NCBI RefSeq assembly: GCF_017980685.1
Contig: NZ_JACXXO010000001.1
Location: 974,207-1,038,206 of the forward strand
Source of the DNA: Pseudomonas iridis
Lineage (GTDB): Bacteria > Pseudomonadota > Gammaproteobacteria > Pseudomonadales > Pseudomonadaceae
Reading direction: 5' to 3'
DNA length: 64,000 bases
Position numbers and translations under genes: made by a program. The notes under the pieces are model-generated. The model had not been told where the DNA came from. It saw only the letters and a list, made by a program, of their open reading frames with translations, and did no database searches. This document shows positions 14,743-21,252 of this stretch, in pieces (the first letter of the stretch is position 1; the number at the start of each line of letters is the position of its first letter).

Positions 14743-15041
14743 CAGGCCACCTCGGTACTGGATGAATGAACAGATGGATTGCCCGACTCTTCGGAGATCA
14801 GCGATAGGCGTATCGTTTTACTCAGCATCGGGCCATTTCCAAGCCTTGAGCTCCTCGCGGCACACGAGGGAAAGCTTCTAATTTCTATAGCGGTGAACGT
14901 CCCGTCGAGCTGTTCAATGACGAGAACATCTCGACCGGTACGAATGGCCTTGCTCAGCGCACCTTGAGTCATACCTAGAAGCAAGGCTGCCTGTGGCTGA
15001 CCGCGATCCTTTGCAAAATCTTTAAGATTGATCCGCTTCAC
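14742..15041 (-). CDS. cro: Cro-like repressor
   Basis: 99 residues from a GTG at 15041, chosen because GGAG lies eight bases upstream; a TTG two codons earlier is too close. The N-terminal half (INLKDFAKDRGQPQAALLLG, then TQGALSKAIRTGRDVLVIEQ and AIEIRSFPS) matches the lambda Cro fold, with the recognition helix in GALSKAI. About 35 extra residues follow. Cro represses the repressor-maintenance promoter and its own promoter. It is divergent from the CI-like gene across three operator-like repeats. Confidence 0.85.
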   Translation of the reverse strand: MKRINLKDFAKDRGQPQAALLLGMTQGALSKAIRTGRDVLVIEQLDGTFTAIEIRSFPSCAARSSRLGNGPMLSKTIRLSLISEESGNPSVHSSSTEVA

Positions 15042-15148
15042 GGCCAATTCTCCAAATAGAACTTTGGGAAAATAGTACCTATGGCATTTTCACAAAGCAA
15101 TACCTTTGGCATTTGTGAAACTATTACCGATGGGAATATTATCAACTG
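15042..15148. promoter_or_regulatory. Divergent PR/PRM region with three operators
   Basis: Repeats of the form TACC-N3-GGYA/GGGA lie at 15076-15086, 15101-15111 and 15125-15135, with centres 25 and 24 bases apart, as in a lambda-type right operator. Leftward promoter candidate: -35 TTGCTT and -10 TACTAT, 17 bases apart, covered by the two operators nearest cro. Rightward: TTGTGA, 18 bases, TATTAT (15137-15142). That -10 would start transcription at about the cI ATG itself, and no Shine-Dalgarno precedes cI, so its maintenance mRNA may be leaderless, as lambda cI is. Confidence 0.8.
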
Positions 15149-15925
15149 ATGAAAAAACCATTACCTGCTGACCGTAAAGAAGAATGCCTACGCTTGAAGG
15201 CAATTTTCACAGCCAAAAAGAAGCAGCTGAAGCTGACTCAGGAAAAGCTGGCTGAGCAACTCGGGATTAACCAGAGCTCCGTCTCACACTATCTGAACGG
15301 TGTGAACCCGCTGAACACAGAGATAGCGGCTGCATTCGCCAAAATCTTGGACGTGCCAGTTGCTGACTTTAGTCCGCGCCTGGCGGGGATCATTGAAATG
15401 GTTGCGTCGTCGCGCGTCACCGCAGACTCATTTCGGACAACCTGGGCTAAAACTGCTCGCATTATTGACGCGCCACCACGCGAGCAATACGTCCTAATTC
15501 CTCAGTATTTGGACGATAACTCTTTCGTGCCCAACGTGAACGACGAGCATCGCGGGCTGACCGAAGGTATGGTGTTCAGGCGCGGATGGCTTCAAGAAAT
15601 GGGAGTTTCGTTTAGCAGTCTCAACATCGTTTATGCCGGCGACGATAGTATGGCGCCACATATTTTGTCCGGTGACGTGGTCATGATTGACACGTACAAG
15701 CCGACCTTGAAGGATGGTGAGGTATATCTCGTCCGTATGCCTGATGGCAGGACCAGCGTCAGGCGGGTAGCGCAGCAGATTTCGGGAAACTGGATGCTTA
15801 GGTGTGACAATCAAGACAAGCAACTCTTCCCCGACGAGGTTATCCCAAGCTCAGCAGCCGTCGAGCTCCCATTGATTGGAAGAGTGGTATGGCGCGGGGG
15901 CAGTGTGAGGGTATCCAGACCTTAG
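15149..15925 (+). CDS. cI: CI-like repressor, XRE helix-turn-helix plus S24 peptidase-like domain
   Basis: 258 residues. HTH domain at about 25-72 (LTQEKLAEQLGINQSSVSHY) and a LexA/CI-type C-terminal domain. A linker Ala-Gly (79-80) is a candidate cleavage site. The nucleophile serine is Ser167 in GDDSMAP. The position of the catalytic lysine, normally in a V-K-R-L strand, reads SVRRVA (Arg205), so self-cleavage may be weak or lost. The protein should hold the prophage silent by binding the TACC-N3-GGYA operators on both sides of its gene. A terminator follows directly. Confidence 0.92.
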   Translation: MKKPLPADRKEECLRLKAIFTAKKKQLKLTQEKLAEQLGINQSSVSHYLNGVNPLNTEIAAAFAKILDVPVADFSPRLAGIIEMVASSRVTADSFRTTWAKTARIIDAPPREQYVLIPQYLDDNSFVPNVNDEHRGLTEGMVFRRGWLQEMGVSFSSLNIVYAGDDSMAPHILSGDVVMIDTYKPTLKDGEVYLVRMPDGRTSVRRVAQQISGNWMLRCDNQDKQLFPDEVIPSSAAVELPLIGRVVWRGGSVRVSRP

Positions 15926-15930
15926 CCGTA

Positions 15931-15960
15931 AAAAAGCCGCCGCTTTGAGCGGTTTTTTTT
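15931..15960 (+). terminator. Terminator after the CI-like gene
   Basis: CCGCT-TTG-AGCGG stem followed by eight T residues, starting a few bases after the repressor stop. It separates repressor mRNA from the next rightward unit, which has its own operators. Confidence 0.85.
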
Positions 15961-15979
15961 GGCTTGTGAAAAATAATAT

Positions 15980-16015
15980 TGCCAAAGGTATTTACTTAGA
16001 TAATTACCTTTGGTA
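15980..16015 (+). promoter_or_regulatory. Second operator pair upstream of the rightward lysogeny operon
   Basis: TGCCAAAGGTA (15980-15990) and TACCTTTGGTA (16005-16015, a perfect palindrome) match the three repeats in front of cI and have the same 25-base centre spacing. They lie in an AT-rich region before the gene at 16054. This looks like a left-operator counterpart, putting the genes from the HTH protein through CsrA and possibly excisionase under CI/Cro control. Confidence 0.75.
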
Positions 16016-16053
16016 CTTTTTACTCCATCGCACCCAGCATGGAGCTTCACCAA

Positions 16054-16434
16054 ATGACCAACACCACTCTCACCGCCGGCAACTGGCAGGGCAATCTCAA
16101 GATGGGCCTAGCTCCTCGCGAGCTTGAGGCCACCCTTTGGGCTGCCGCCGATCTGACGGTGAAAGAGATTGGTCGCGTCATGGGCATCAGCCCAAATACA
16201 GCCGAGAAGCGTCTTGACGCTGCTCGCTTCAAGCTGGGCGCCAAGACGATGCGCGGCCTAGTCGTTGAGTGCATGAAGCGTCAGATCATCACCCCGATGG
16301 TCATCCTGCTGTGCATGGTGCTTACCGCCCAACAAGCCAACACCGAACAGTTCAGCCGCATACGCCGCCCAGGCGAGCGCAAGTTTGAAACCCGAGTGGC
16401 CATCCGCCGTATCGAGGCCGCTCAAACCGTTTAA
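16054..16434 (+). CDS. LuxR-type HTH protein with membrane segment
   Basis: 126 residues from ATG 16054, which has GGAG nine bases upstream; an ATG at 16039 lacks one. The N-terminal part carries a LuxR/GerE HTH: LAPRELEATLWAAADLTVKE, then IGRVMGISPNTAEKRLDAAR. It is followed by a hydrophobic segment (TPMVILLCMVLTAQQA) and a basic tail, so the protein may be a membrane-tethered regulator. It is the first gene after the second operator pair. The target is unknown; it is much shorter than two-component regulators and lacks a receiver domain. Confidence 0.75.
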   Translation: MTNTTLTAGNWQGNLKMGLAPRELEATLWAAADLTVKEIGRVMGISPNTAEKRLDAARFKLGAKTMRGLVVECMKRQIITPMVILLCMVLTAQQANTEQFSRIRRPGERKFETRVAIRRIEAAQTV

Positions 16435-16513
16435 GCCCAACTGAATTTTGCGAAAGCCAACAACGCGGCGGGCCATCGGCTTGCCTGAAGAAAACTATCA
16501 AGGAGCAACACCA

Positions 16514-16705
16514 GTGTTGATTTTGACCAGAAAGCCAGGCGAAACCATCCGCATCAACGACGACATCAGCGTCACCGTACTCGGCGTCTCCGGCCAGCAG
16601 GTACGCCTGGGCATCACCGCGCCGGCAGAAGTCGAAGTGCACCGCGAGGAGATCTACCAGCGTATTCAGGCTGAGCAGCAAGAAAAAGGTGACGCCCATG
16701 CGTGA
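16514..16705 (+). CDS. csrA: CsrA/RsmA homologue encoded by the prophage
   Basis: 63 residues from GTG 16514 with AAGGAG nine bases upstream ([18 protein letters not shown]...). It contains the CsrA core beta strands and the RNA-binding Arg44 in [11 protein letters not shown]. CsrA dimers bind GGA motifs in mRNA leaders and block or stabilise translation; in Pseudomonas they are countered by Rsm small RNAs. A phage copy in the lysogeny operon could shift host secretion, motility and biofilm regulation. It overlaps the next gene by eight bases. Confidence 0.93.
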   Translation: MLILTRKPGETIRINDDISVTVLGVSGQQVRLGITAPAEVEVHREEIYQRIQAEQQEKGDAHA

Positions 16706-17108
16706 CACTCCATTCGATTCGAGAACCGCCGACAAGTTTGTCGCACGCCTGCCTGACGGCCTGCGCGCAGAGATTGAGGCAATCGCCAATGCCAGTGACC
16801 GCAGCATGAACGCCGTGTTTGTTCAGGCCGTTCGGCAGTACACAGACGGTCAGAAGCGCCAGCAACTGTTGCTCGATGCTCTGGCAAACGCTGCCACTTC
16901 CTGTATGCATATCGACGACCGCGTGCAGATGGCTGCCAATGCTCGGCGTTATGAGTGGCTGCGGGATCGGCAGATCATCGATGACCCCGACACCGACATT
17001 CTGGTGATGGCGGGCGATATCTACTTCACCGGCGCCGAACTCGACAAGACCATCGACGACGCGATGCGCCTGGCCCGCCTCGAGGAGTTGCATCCATGCG
17101 AGCAATGA
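16698..17108 (+). CDS. Arc-like ribbon-helix-helix DNA-binding protein
   Basis: 136 residues from ATG 16698, with AAGGTG upstream; a GTG three codons earlier is less likely. The first 50 residues ([20 protein letters not shown], then [18 protein letters not shown]) match the Arc repressor fold. The C-terminal part ([20 protein letters not shown]) is of a kind often attached to phage Arc-like proteins and has no known activity. It is translationally coupled to csrA and to the next gene. Confidence 0.85.
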   Translation: MRDTPFDSRTADKFVARLPDGLRAEIEAIANASDRSMNAVFVQAVRQYTDGQKRQQLLLDALANAATSCMHIDDRVQMAANARRYEWLRDRQIIDDPDTDILVMAGDIYFTGAELDKTIDDAMRLARLEELHPCEQ

Positions 17109-17365
17109 TCATTACCGCCCTTCTGTTGGTCGTCGGCCACGCCGGCGCCAACGAGCAAGTGATCAGCGTCCAGCACGACAGCGCACGCGGCGTGACCTGC
17201 TGGATCTTGAACAACACTGGCATCAGCTGCTTGCCGGATAGTTCGCTCCCAGAGAGCGGAACTATCGGGCGTAAGGCAGGCCGGGCGTCTCAGGCCAGTT
17301 CAGTGACTGAGAAAGGGCTTTCGGTGGCCACTCCGCTCTCACAGGACGAGAGGTTCAAGCTATGA
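17096..17365 (+). CDS. Small exported protein of unknown function
   Basis: 89 residues with an N-terminal signal-like segment ([20 protein letters not shown]), then a two-Cys region (VTCWILNNTGISCLPD) and a polar tail. It is likely periplasmic, with one disulphide possible. The start overlaps the preceding stop by 13 bases and GAGGAG precedes it. No family recognised. Expression in the lysogeny operon makes it a candidate lysogenic-conversion factor. Confidence 0.65.
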   Translation: MRAMIITALLLVVGHAGANEQVISVQHDSARGVTCWILNNTGISCLPDSSLPESGTIGRKAGRASQASSVTEKGLSVATPLSQDERFKL

Positions 17366-17574
17366 CCAGTCCGAACAGTTTTCTGGAACGCGACCGTGAG
17401 GGCGTCACCGGAGGCAACGAGTTTGCAAGCCTGGGCGCCCGCCTCGTTCGTTTCGGCCAGGCCCTTCAAGAGCCCAGCACCACCGTCAGTGAGTTATCCA
17501 GGCTGGCCGGCGCTTGCGGGATCTCGTTCAAACTCCGCGCCGTGGCCGACTCCGAGGAGCGGAATCATGAATGA
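17362..17574 (+). CDS. Small phage protein of unknown function
   Basis: 70 residues (MTSPNSFLERDREGVTGGNE...), ATGA overlap with the previous stop and AGAGG upstream. Contains ARLVRFGQALQE and SELSRLAGACGISFKL. No family recognised. Its 3' end overlaps the opposing gene at 17528 by about 47 bases. Confidence 0.6.
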   Translation: MTSPNSFLERDREGVTGGNEFASLGARLVRFGQALQEPSTTVSELSRLAGACGISFKLRAVADSEERNHE

Positions 17575-17860
17575 GAGGATTTTTGGAGGAGCCTGCGGAT
17601 TCAGCTGCAATGCTGCGCGCCTTGTCCACTCCCCACGAAAGCGCGGCAGTCATGGTCTCGTCGGTTCGCTCGGTGTACGCCTCTTCATGAATGATGCGAA
17701 GACTTTCGGAGTAAACGCCCAGAAACAATTGGGTAACACCCTGTCGAGAAAGTCTTACTTGAACATCAATAATGATTCCGTCGCTAACAACTTCACTATG
17801 AGTTCTGTGGTGAAGCTCGCAATCGGCCCACAACCAAAATGTCGATCCTCGATGTGGCAT
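17528..17860 (-). CDS. Phage protein of unknown function on the opposite strand
   Basis: 110 residues from ATG 17860, preceded by GGAAG eight bases upstream; a start ten codons earlier has no such site. The sequence (MPHRGSTFWLWADCELHHRT..., VRLSRQGVTQLFLGVYSES) looks like a small beta-rich domain seen in other Pseudomonas prophages, from memory. It opposes the lysogeny operon and its upstream region (17700-18010) is markedly AT-rich relative to neighbours, suggesting a separately acquired cassette. A long rightward frame through here is a shadow. Confidence 0.6.
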   Translation of the reverse strand: MPHRGSTFWLWADCELHHRTHSEVVSDGIIIDVQVRLSRQGVTQLFLGVYSESLRIIHEEAYTERTDETMTAALSWGVDKARSIAAESAGSSKNPLIHDSAPRSRPRRGV

Positions 17861-18013
17861 GTTCTTCCTGCTCCTATACCTAGAGACCATTTTGGAAACA
17901 AAACCGAACCGCTTAAATACTTGCAGTTATTCATGGAGTCAATAGCGTCTCATAAACGATACAGATGTAACGTTTTAGCAGCTCCATTGATTGGTATTGA
18001 AGAAGGGCGGTCC

Positions 18014-18391
18014 ATGGCTAAGACAATTCTGCGGGTTCGCCAGGGAGCGATCGCCTACTACCTGAACGAGTCGTCTACCGGTGCCAAGAACAGCGGTCGT
18101 CGTTTCATCCTGAGTCGCACCAGCGACTACGGGAAAACCAAAGACGGCTGGATCAAGGTCAACACTGGCGAACACCAGGCGCCGCTGAATATCGCTGGTG
18201 ACATTGAGCGGTTCTACGCCTGCGACAGTCTTTACGCAAGCAAGCCGCATCGCTCACATGTGGACCGCCATACCATTCGAGGTTTGGCCGGCAAGTGGGA
18301 GGGCGTGGCATTTCCAGCTCGCATGACGCATGGCCGTGACGCGACACAATCCACGGATAACGAAAACGTGTCGCGACACGAAGAGCGGTGA
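18014..18391 (+). CDS. Phage protein of unknown function
   Basis: 125 residues from ATG 18014 (MAKTILRVRQGAIAYYLNES...). The core has GRRFILSRTSDYGKTKDGWI and looks like a small beta domain. The final residues (ATQSTDNENVSRHEER) are encoded by copy C of the paired-palindrome element and resemble the end of the unrelated protein at 13463-13759. It lies just before the excisionase gene. No family recognised. Confidence 0.6.
   Translation: MAKTILRVRQGAIAYYLNESSTGAKNSGRRFILSRTSDYGKTKDGWIKVNTGEHQAPLNIAGDIERFYACDSLYASKPHRSHVDRHTIRGLAGKWEGVAFPARMTHGRDATQSTDNENVSRHEER
18340..18379. repeat. 36-bp paired-palindrome element, copy C
   Basis: CGCGACAC (18340-18347), 20-base spacer ending CGAAAAC, GTGTCGCG (18368-18375) extended to the perfect palindrome GTGTCGCGACAC (18368-18379). 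It overlaps the last codons of the gene ending at 18391 and lies just upstream of the excisionase start. Palindrome centres are 32 bases apart, about three helical turns. Confidence 0.8.
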
Positions 18392-18395
18392 AGCT

Positions 18396-18671
18396 ATGCG
18401 CTACGTGACCGTCAGGAAATTCGCCAGCGAGTCTGGCTACACAGAAGACGCGATCCGCTCAAAGATCCGTGACGGGATCTGGCGGCTCGGTGAGATATGG
18501 ATCAAAGCGCCGGATGGCCGGACGCTTATCGACATAGAAGGATATGAGTCATGGGTAGAGGCGGGCGGGGAGTTCGGGCAGTCTCCGATTCGAGCATCGA
18601 AATCACGTTCATGTATCGGGGCGTCCGGTGCCGCGAGCGGATCACGCTCAAGCCCACCGCCACTAATCTGA
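18396..18671 (+). CDS. xis: Probable excisionase
   Basis: 91 residues from ATG 18396. The first 60 (MRYVTVRKFASESGYTEDAI, then RDGIWRLGEIWIKAPDG and ILIDIEGYESWVE-like end) follow the winged-helix pattern of phage excisionases: a short HTH with a substrate-shaped wing and a terminal Trp. It overlaps the integrase start by 121 bases in another frame, a layout seen with D3-type integrases. Excisionase bends DNA at the attachment site and reverses integration. Confidence 0.75.
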   Translation: MRYVTVRKFASESGYTEDAIRSKIRDGIWRLGEIWIKAPDGRTLIDIEGYESWVEAGGEFGQSPIRASKSRSCIGASGAASGSRSSPPPLI

Positions 18672-19747
18672 AGAAAGCCGAGCAGCACAAGGCGGCGATC
18701 GAGCATGCAATATCGATCGGCACCTTCGACTATTCGGTGACATTCCCTGGCTCGGCCCGGGCGGCGAAGTTCGCGCCCGAGGCCTCCCGTGAAACCATGA
18801 ACGGTTTTTTGACCAAGTGGCTCGAGGCGAAGAAGAAGCACGTCGCGAGCAGCACGTTCGATGGTTATCGAAAGCTGGTCACCCTGCGCCTGATCCCCGC
18901 CCTGGGCGACACCATGCTCGTGGACCTGAAGCGGAAGGCAGTGAGGGACTGGCTCGACACGCTGGAGGTGAGCAATAAGACGCTGAGCAATATCCAGAGC
19001 TGCCTACGCTCCGCGCTGAACGATGCCGCCGAGGAGGAGTTGATCGAGCTGAACCCGCTGGCTGGCTGGACCTATTCGCGCAAGGCCGCGCCGCCAAAAA
19101 AAGACGATGTCGACCCTTTCAGCCCTGAAGAGCAGCAGGCGGTGTTGGGCGCCCTCTCCGGCCAGGCGCGCAACATGATGCAGTTCGCCCTATGGACAGG
19201 ATTACGCACTAGCGAACTGGTGGCGCTGGACTGGGGCGATATCGACTGGCTGCGGGAAGAGGTAATGGTCAGCCGTGCGATGACCCAGGCCAGCAAGGGA
19301 AAGGCGGAAACAACGAAGACCGCCGCCGGGCGCCGAAGCGTGAAGCTGCTCAGGCCGGCGATGGAGGCATTAAAAGCACAGAAAGCGCACACGTTCCTGG
19401 CGGACGCCGAAGTGTTCCAGAACCCGCGCACACTCGAGCGCTGGGCTGGCGACGGGCCGATCCGGAAAACGATGTGGGTGCCGGCGATGAAGAAGGCTGG
19501 TGTTCGGTACCGGAGGCCGTACCAGACCCGGCACACCTACGCGTCGATGATGCTGTCTGCCGGCGAGCATCCAATGTGGGTGGCCAAGCAGATGGGACAT
19601 ACCGACTGGCTAATGATTGGCCGCGTGTACGGACGCTGGATGCCATCAGCGGATGTCAGTGCGGGCAACAGAGCAGAAGAGCTTTGGAGTGCAACACCAG
19701 ATGATGGAAATAATGTTGAGGGAAGATTTGATCCTGCTGCTCGATGA
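18551..19747 (+). CDS. int: Tyrosine integrase with arm-binding domain
   Basis: 398 residues. The N-terminal arm-type DNA-binding domain (MYRGVRCRERITLKP) is followed by a core-binding SAM-like domain (about 80-170) and the catalytic domain: Arg219 in WTGLRTSELVALDW, Lys in the strand near 250-256, Arg327 in YQTRHTYASMML, His350 in KQMGHTDW and nucleophile Tyr360 in RVYGRW. Tyr324 stands where many relatives have His, as in other D3-like integrases. It lies about 150 bases from the attachment site it should act on. Confidence 0.95.
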   Translation: MGRGGRGVRAVSDSSIEITFMYRGVRCRERITLKPTATNLKKAEQHKAAIEHAISIGTFDYSVTFPGSARAAKFAPEASRETMNGFLTKWLEAKKKHVASSTFDGYRKLVTLRLIPALGDTMLVDLKRKAVRDWLDTLEVSNKTLSNIQSCLRSALNDAAEEELIELNPLAGWTYSRKAAPPKKDDVDPFSPEEQQAVLGALSGQARNMMQFALWTGLRTSELVALDWGDIDWLREEVMVSRAMTQASKGKAETTKTAAGRRSVKLLRPAMEALKAQKAHTFLADAEVFQNPRTLERWAGDGPIRKTMWVPAMKKAGVRYRRPYQTRHTYASMMLSAGEHPMWVAKQMGHTDWLMIGRVYGRWMPSADVSAGNRAEELWSATPDDGNNVEGRFDPAAR

Positions 19748-19900
19748 TCAGGACGTTTGGAGGCTATAAAAGACAGCTTGGTCGAGCCTTTACGAAGACG
19801 AGAAAGGCCGATCTATGACAGCAATTTTCGGCGCCCAACTAATGACAGCTTTTCGACAGCATTCTAACGCCACCCTTTATAGGGCGCGGCATACAGCGCA

Positions 19901-19927
19901 AGGGACGCGGGTTCAAATCCCCCCGGC
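19901..19927 (+). other. Attachment site: tRNA/tmRNA 3'-end remnant (attR)
   Basis: AGGGACGCGG-GTTCAAATCC-CCCCGGC carries a T-arm (GGGTTCAAATCCC) and acceptor-like end but no 5' tRNA part, as expected for the duplicated 3' end left by integration into an RNA gene. The sequence resembles the 3' end of Pseudomonas ssrA (tmRNA) as I remember it, followed by a diverged CCA region. The intact gene would be at the left prophage end outside the window. A tRNA target is the alternative. Confidence 0.6.
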
Positions 19928-19935
19928 ACTCAACA

Positions 19936-19962
19936 ACAAAGCCCGCCCAGTGCGGGCTTTGT
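19936..19962 (+). terminator. Terminator behind the attachment site
   Basis: AAAGCCCGC and GCGGGCTTT form a nine-pair hairpin directly after the RNA-gene remnant; this is probably the original terminator of the host tRNA/tmRNA gene. The rest of 19748-20068 holds the integrase arm region and the promoter of the next gene. Direct repeats of ATGACAGC (about 19815 and 19847) lie between integrase and core and may be arm sites. Confidence 0.75.
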
Positions 19963-20068
19963 CGCATCTGGAGATTGGAGATCGGGATTTGATCACCAGA
20001 CCGGTTGGACGGGCGTGCCACCCCGGCTCTATGCTTCGGGATACCCAGGCAATAACCCAAGGAATCTC

Positions 20069-20995
20069 ATGAATATCTGGCTCGGCGCCGCACTGGCTGC
20101 CCTACTTTCACTGTCTGCCCATGCCGCGACTACCGACATCTCGCCAAGAATCCAGCAGGTCAACTACAAAAGCGGCTATGGCAGTGTGCAGTTCAAACAG
20201 TCGATCAAGGGCTATAAAACGGCTGAGTACAAACTCAACGCCAAGGCCGGGCAGATACTGACCGTGGACTTCAAGCCCACCAACACGTCTGCCTACTTCA
20301 ACATCACCGCCAAAAATTCCGATTACGCCCTGTTCAACGGCTCGATGATGGGCAATCACTTTCTCGGCTCGCTGCCCGCCGATGGCGAGTACACGGTGCA
20401 GGTCTATCTCATGCGCAATGCTGCCCGGCGCAATGAGGTGGCCGATTACGCGATTTCACTGAGCCTCGCCAACGGCGACGCTGTGGATAACAAAGCGGCA
20501 TTCGACCAGAACCTGGAGCTGCAGGGCATCCACTTTCATGTAAAAGCGGATCAGGTCGATGGCAAATCCATCGTGCGTATCGAACCCAAGGGCCTGGAAA
20601 TCGATAACACGGTGCAAACCCGTCCGCTCAACGGCAACATCGTCCGCGCCGAGATTGGCGACCTGAATAACGACGGCTCACCTGAGATCTACATTTTCAC
20701 CCGTACGCCTGGACGCAGTATGCCGGGCGAACTGATCGCCTACTCCGCCAACAACAAAAAATCCCTGAGCGAAATCTATCTGCCGCCCATCAGCGAAAAC
20801 CCGAAAATCGCCGACGGATATCAGGGTGAAGATTCATTTGCCGTAGTGGAGAACACGCTGGTCCAGCGCTTCCCGGTTTACAACAGCGCCGACGCAGGTG
20901 CGGGCCGGACGGGGAAGATGCGGCAGGTTCAGTACAAATTGGTGGCGGGAGAGGCAGGGTGGATTTTGCGTGAGGACAAGGTGACGGAGTATTGA
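20069..20995 (+). CDS. Periplasmic protein with PliG-like lysozyme-inhibitor domain
   Basis: 308 residues from ATG 20069 with AGGA upstream and a signal peptide ending SAHAA. Residues about 25-150 match the E. coli g-type lysozyme inhibitor pattern: SVQFKQSIKGYKTAEYKLNA, then KAGQILTVDFKP, SLPADGEYTVQVYLMRNAAR and a beta end. The C-terminal half carries DLNNDGSPEIYIF, a calcium-binding FG-GAP-like loop, and resembles domains of other periplasmic lysozyme inhibitors. It may protect the cell wall from host or predator lysozymes. It is the first chromosomal gene right of the prophage. Confidence 0.75.
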   Translation: MNIWLGAALAALLSLSAHAATTDISPRIQQVNYKSGYGSVQFKQSIKGYKTAEYKLNAKAGQILTVDFKPTNTSAYFNITAKNSDYALFNGSMMGNHFLGSLPADGEYTVQVYLMRNAARRNEVADYAISLSLANGDAVDNKAAFDQNLELQGIHFHVKADQVDGKSIVRIEPKGLEIDNTVQTRPLNGNIVRAEIGDLNNDGSPEIYIFTRTPGRSMPGELIAYSANNKKSLSEIYLPPISENPKIADGYQGEDSFAVVENTLVQRFPVYNSADAGAGRTGKMRQVQYKLVAGEAGWILREDKVTEY

Positions 20996-21252
20996 GCCAG
21001 ACGCTCTTTCCAGTCGACAAGAAAAAGCTCGCTGCAACGGGCGTTTCTGCACTCACAGTGCCCCCGGCAATTACCCATTCATCGCTCTCACTTCCTACAT
21101 TTCACGTCCTAGGAAATTTCCCTCAACACGCGTCGACTTTCATGAACTGGTGCACCAATTTCCACGGCGCTACCCTCCACGCTTCGCTGCCATCCAGCGG
21201 GCGGTTTGCCAGGCCGCAGCCGCCGAGATCGTTCACTCCACGGAGCTACGTC

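Larger units (their letters stand above)
1..19927. mobile_element. Lambdoid (HK97-type) prophage, left end outside window
   Basis: Contiguous phage genes run from the portal start at the window edge to a tyrosine integrase and attachment site near 19927. The layout is classical: leftward late and early operons, a divergent Cro/CI switch at about 15.1 kb, and a rightward lysogeny and integration block. No REP sequence, common in the rest of the window, occurs inside it. Head, tail and probably endolysin genes lie to the left. The early operon is packed with 4-base ATGA overlaps and looks intact, so the element may be functional. The right boundary is taken as the tRNA/tmRNA-like 3' end; the left boundary cannot be seen. 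Confidence 0.95.

Noticed and set aside
17396..18391. Long plus frame of 331 codons through the lysogeny block
   Set aside because: Its first two thirds overlap a better minus-strand gene (17528-17860) and another plus gene; only the last 125 codons, from ATG 18014, look like a protein.
19815..20072. Small plus frame across the attachment site
   Set aside because: It runs through the RNA-gene remnant and terminator; sequence is explained by these.
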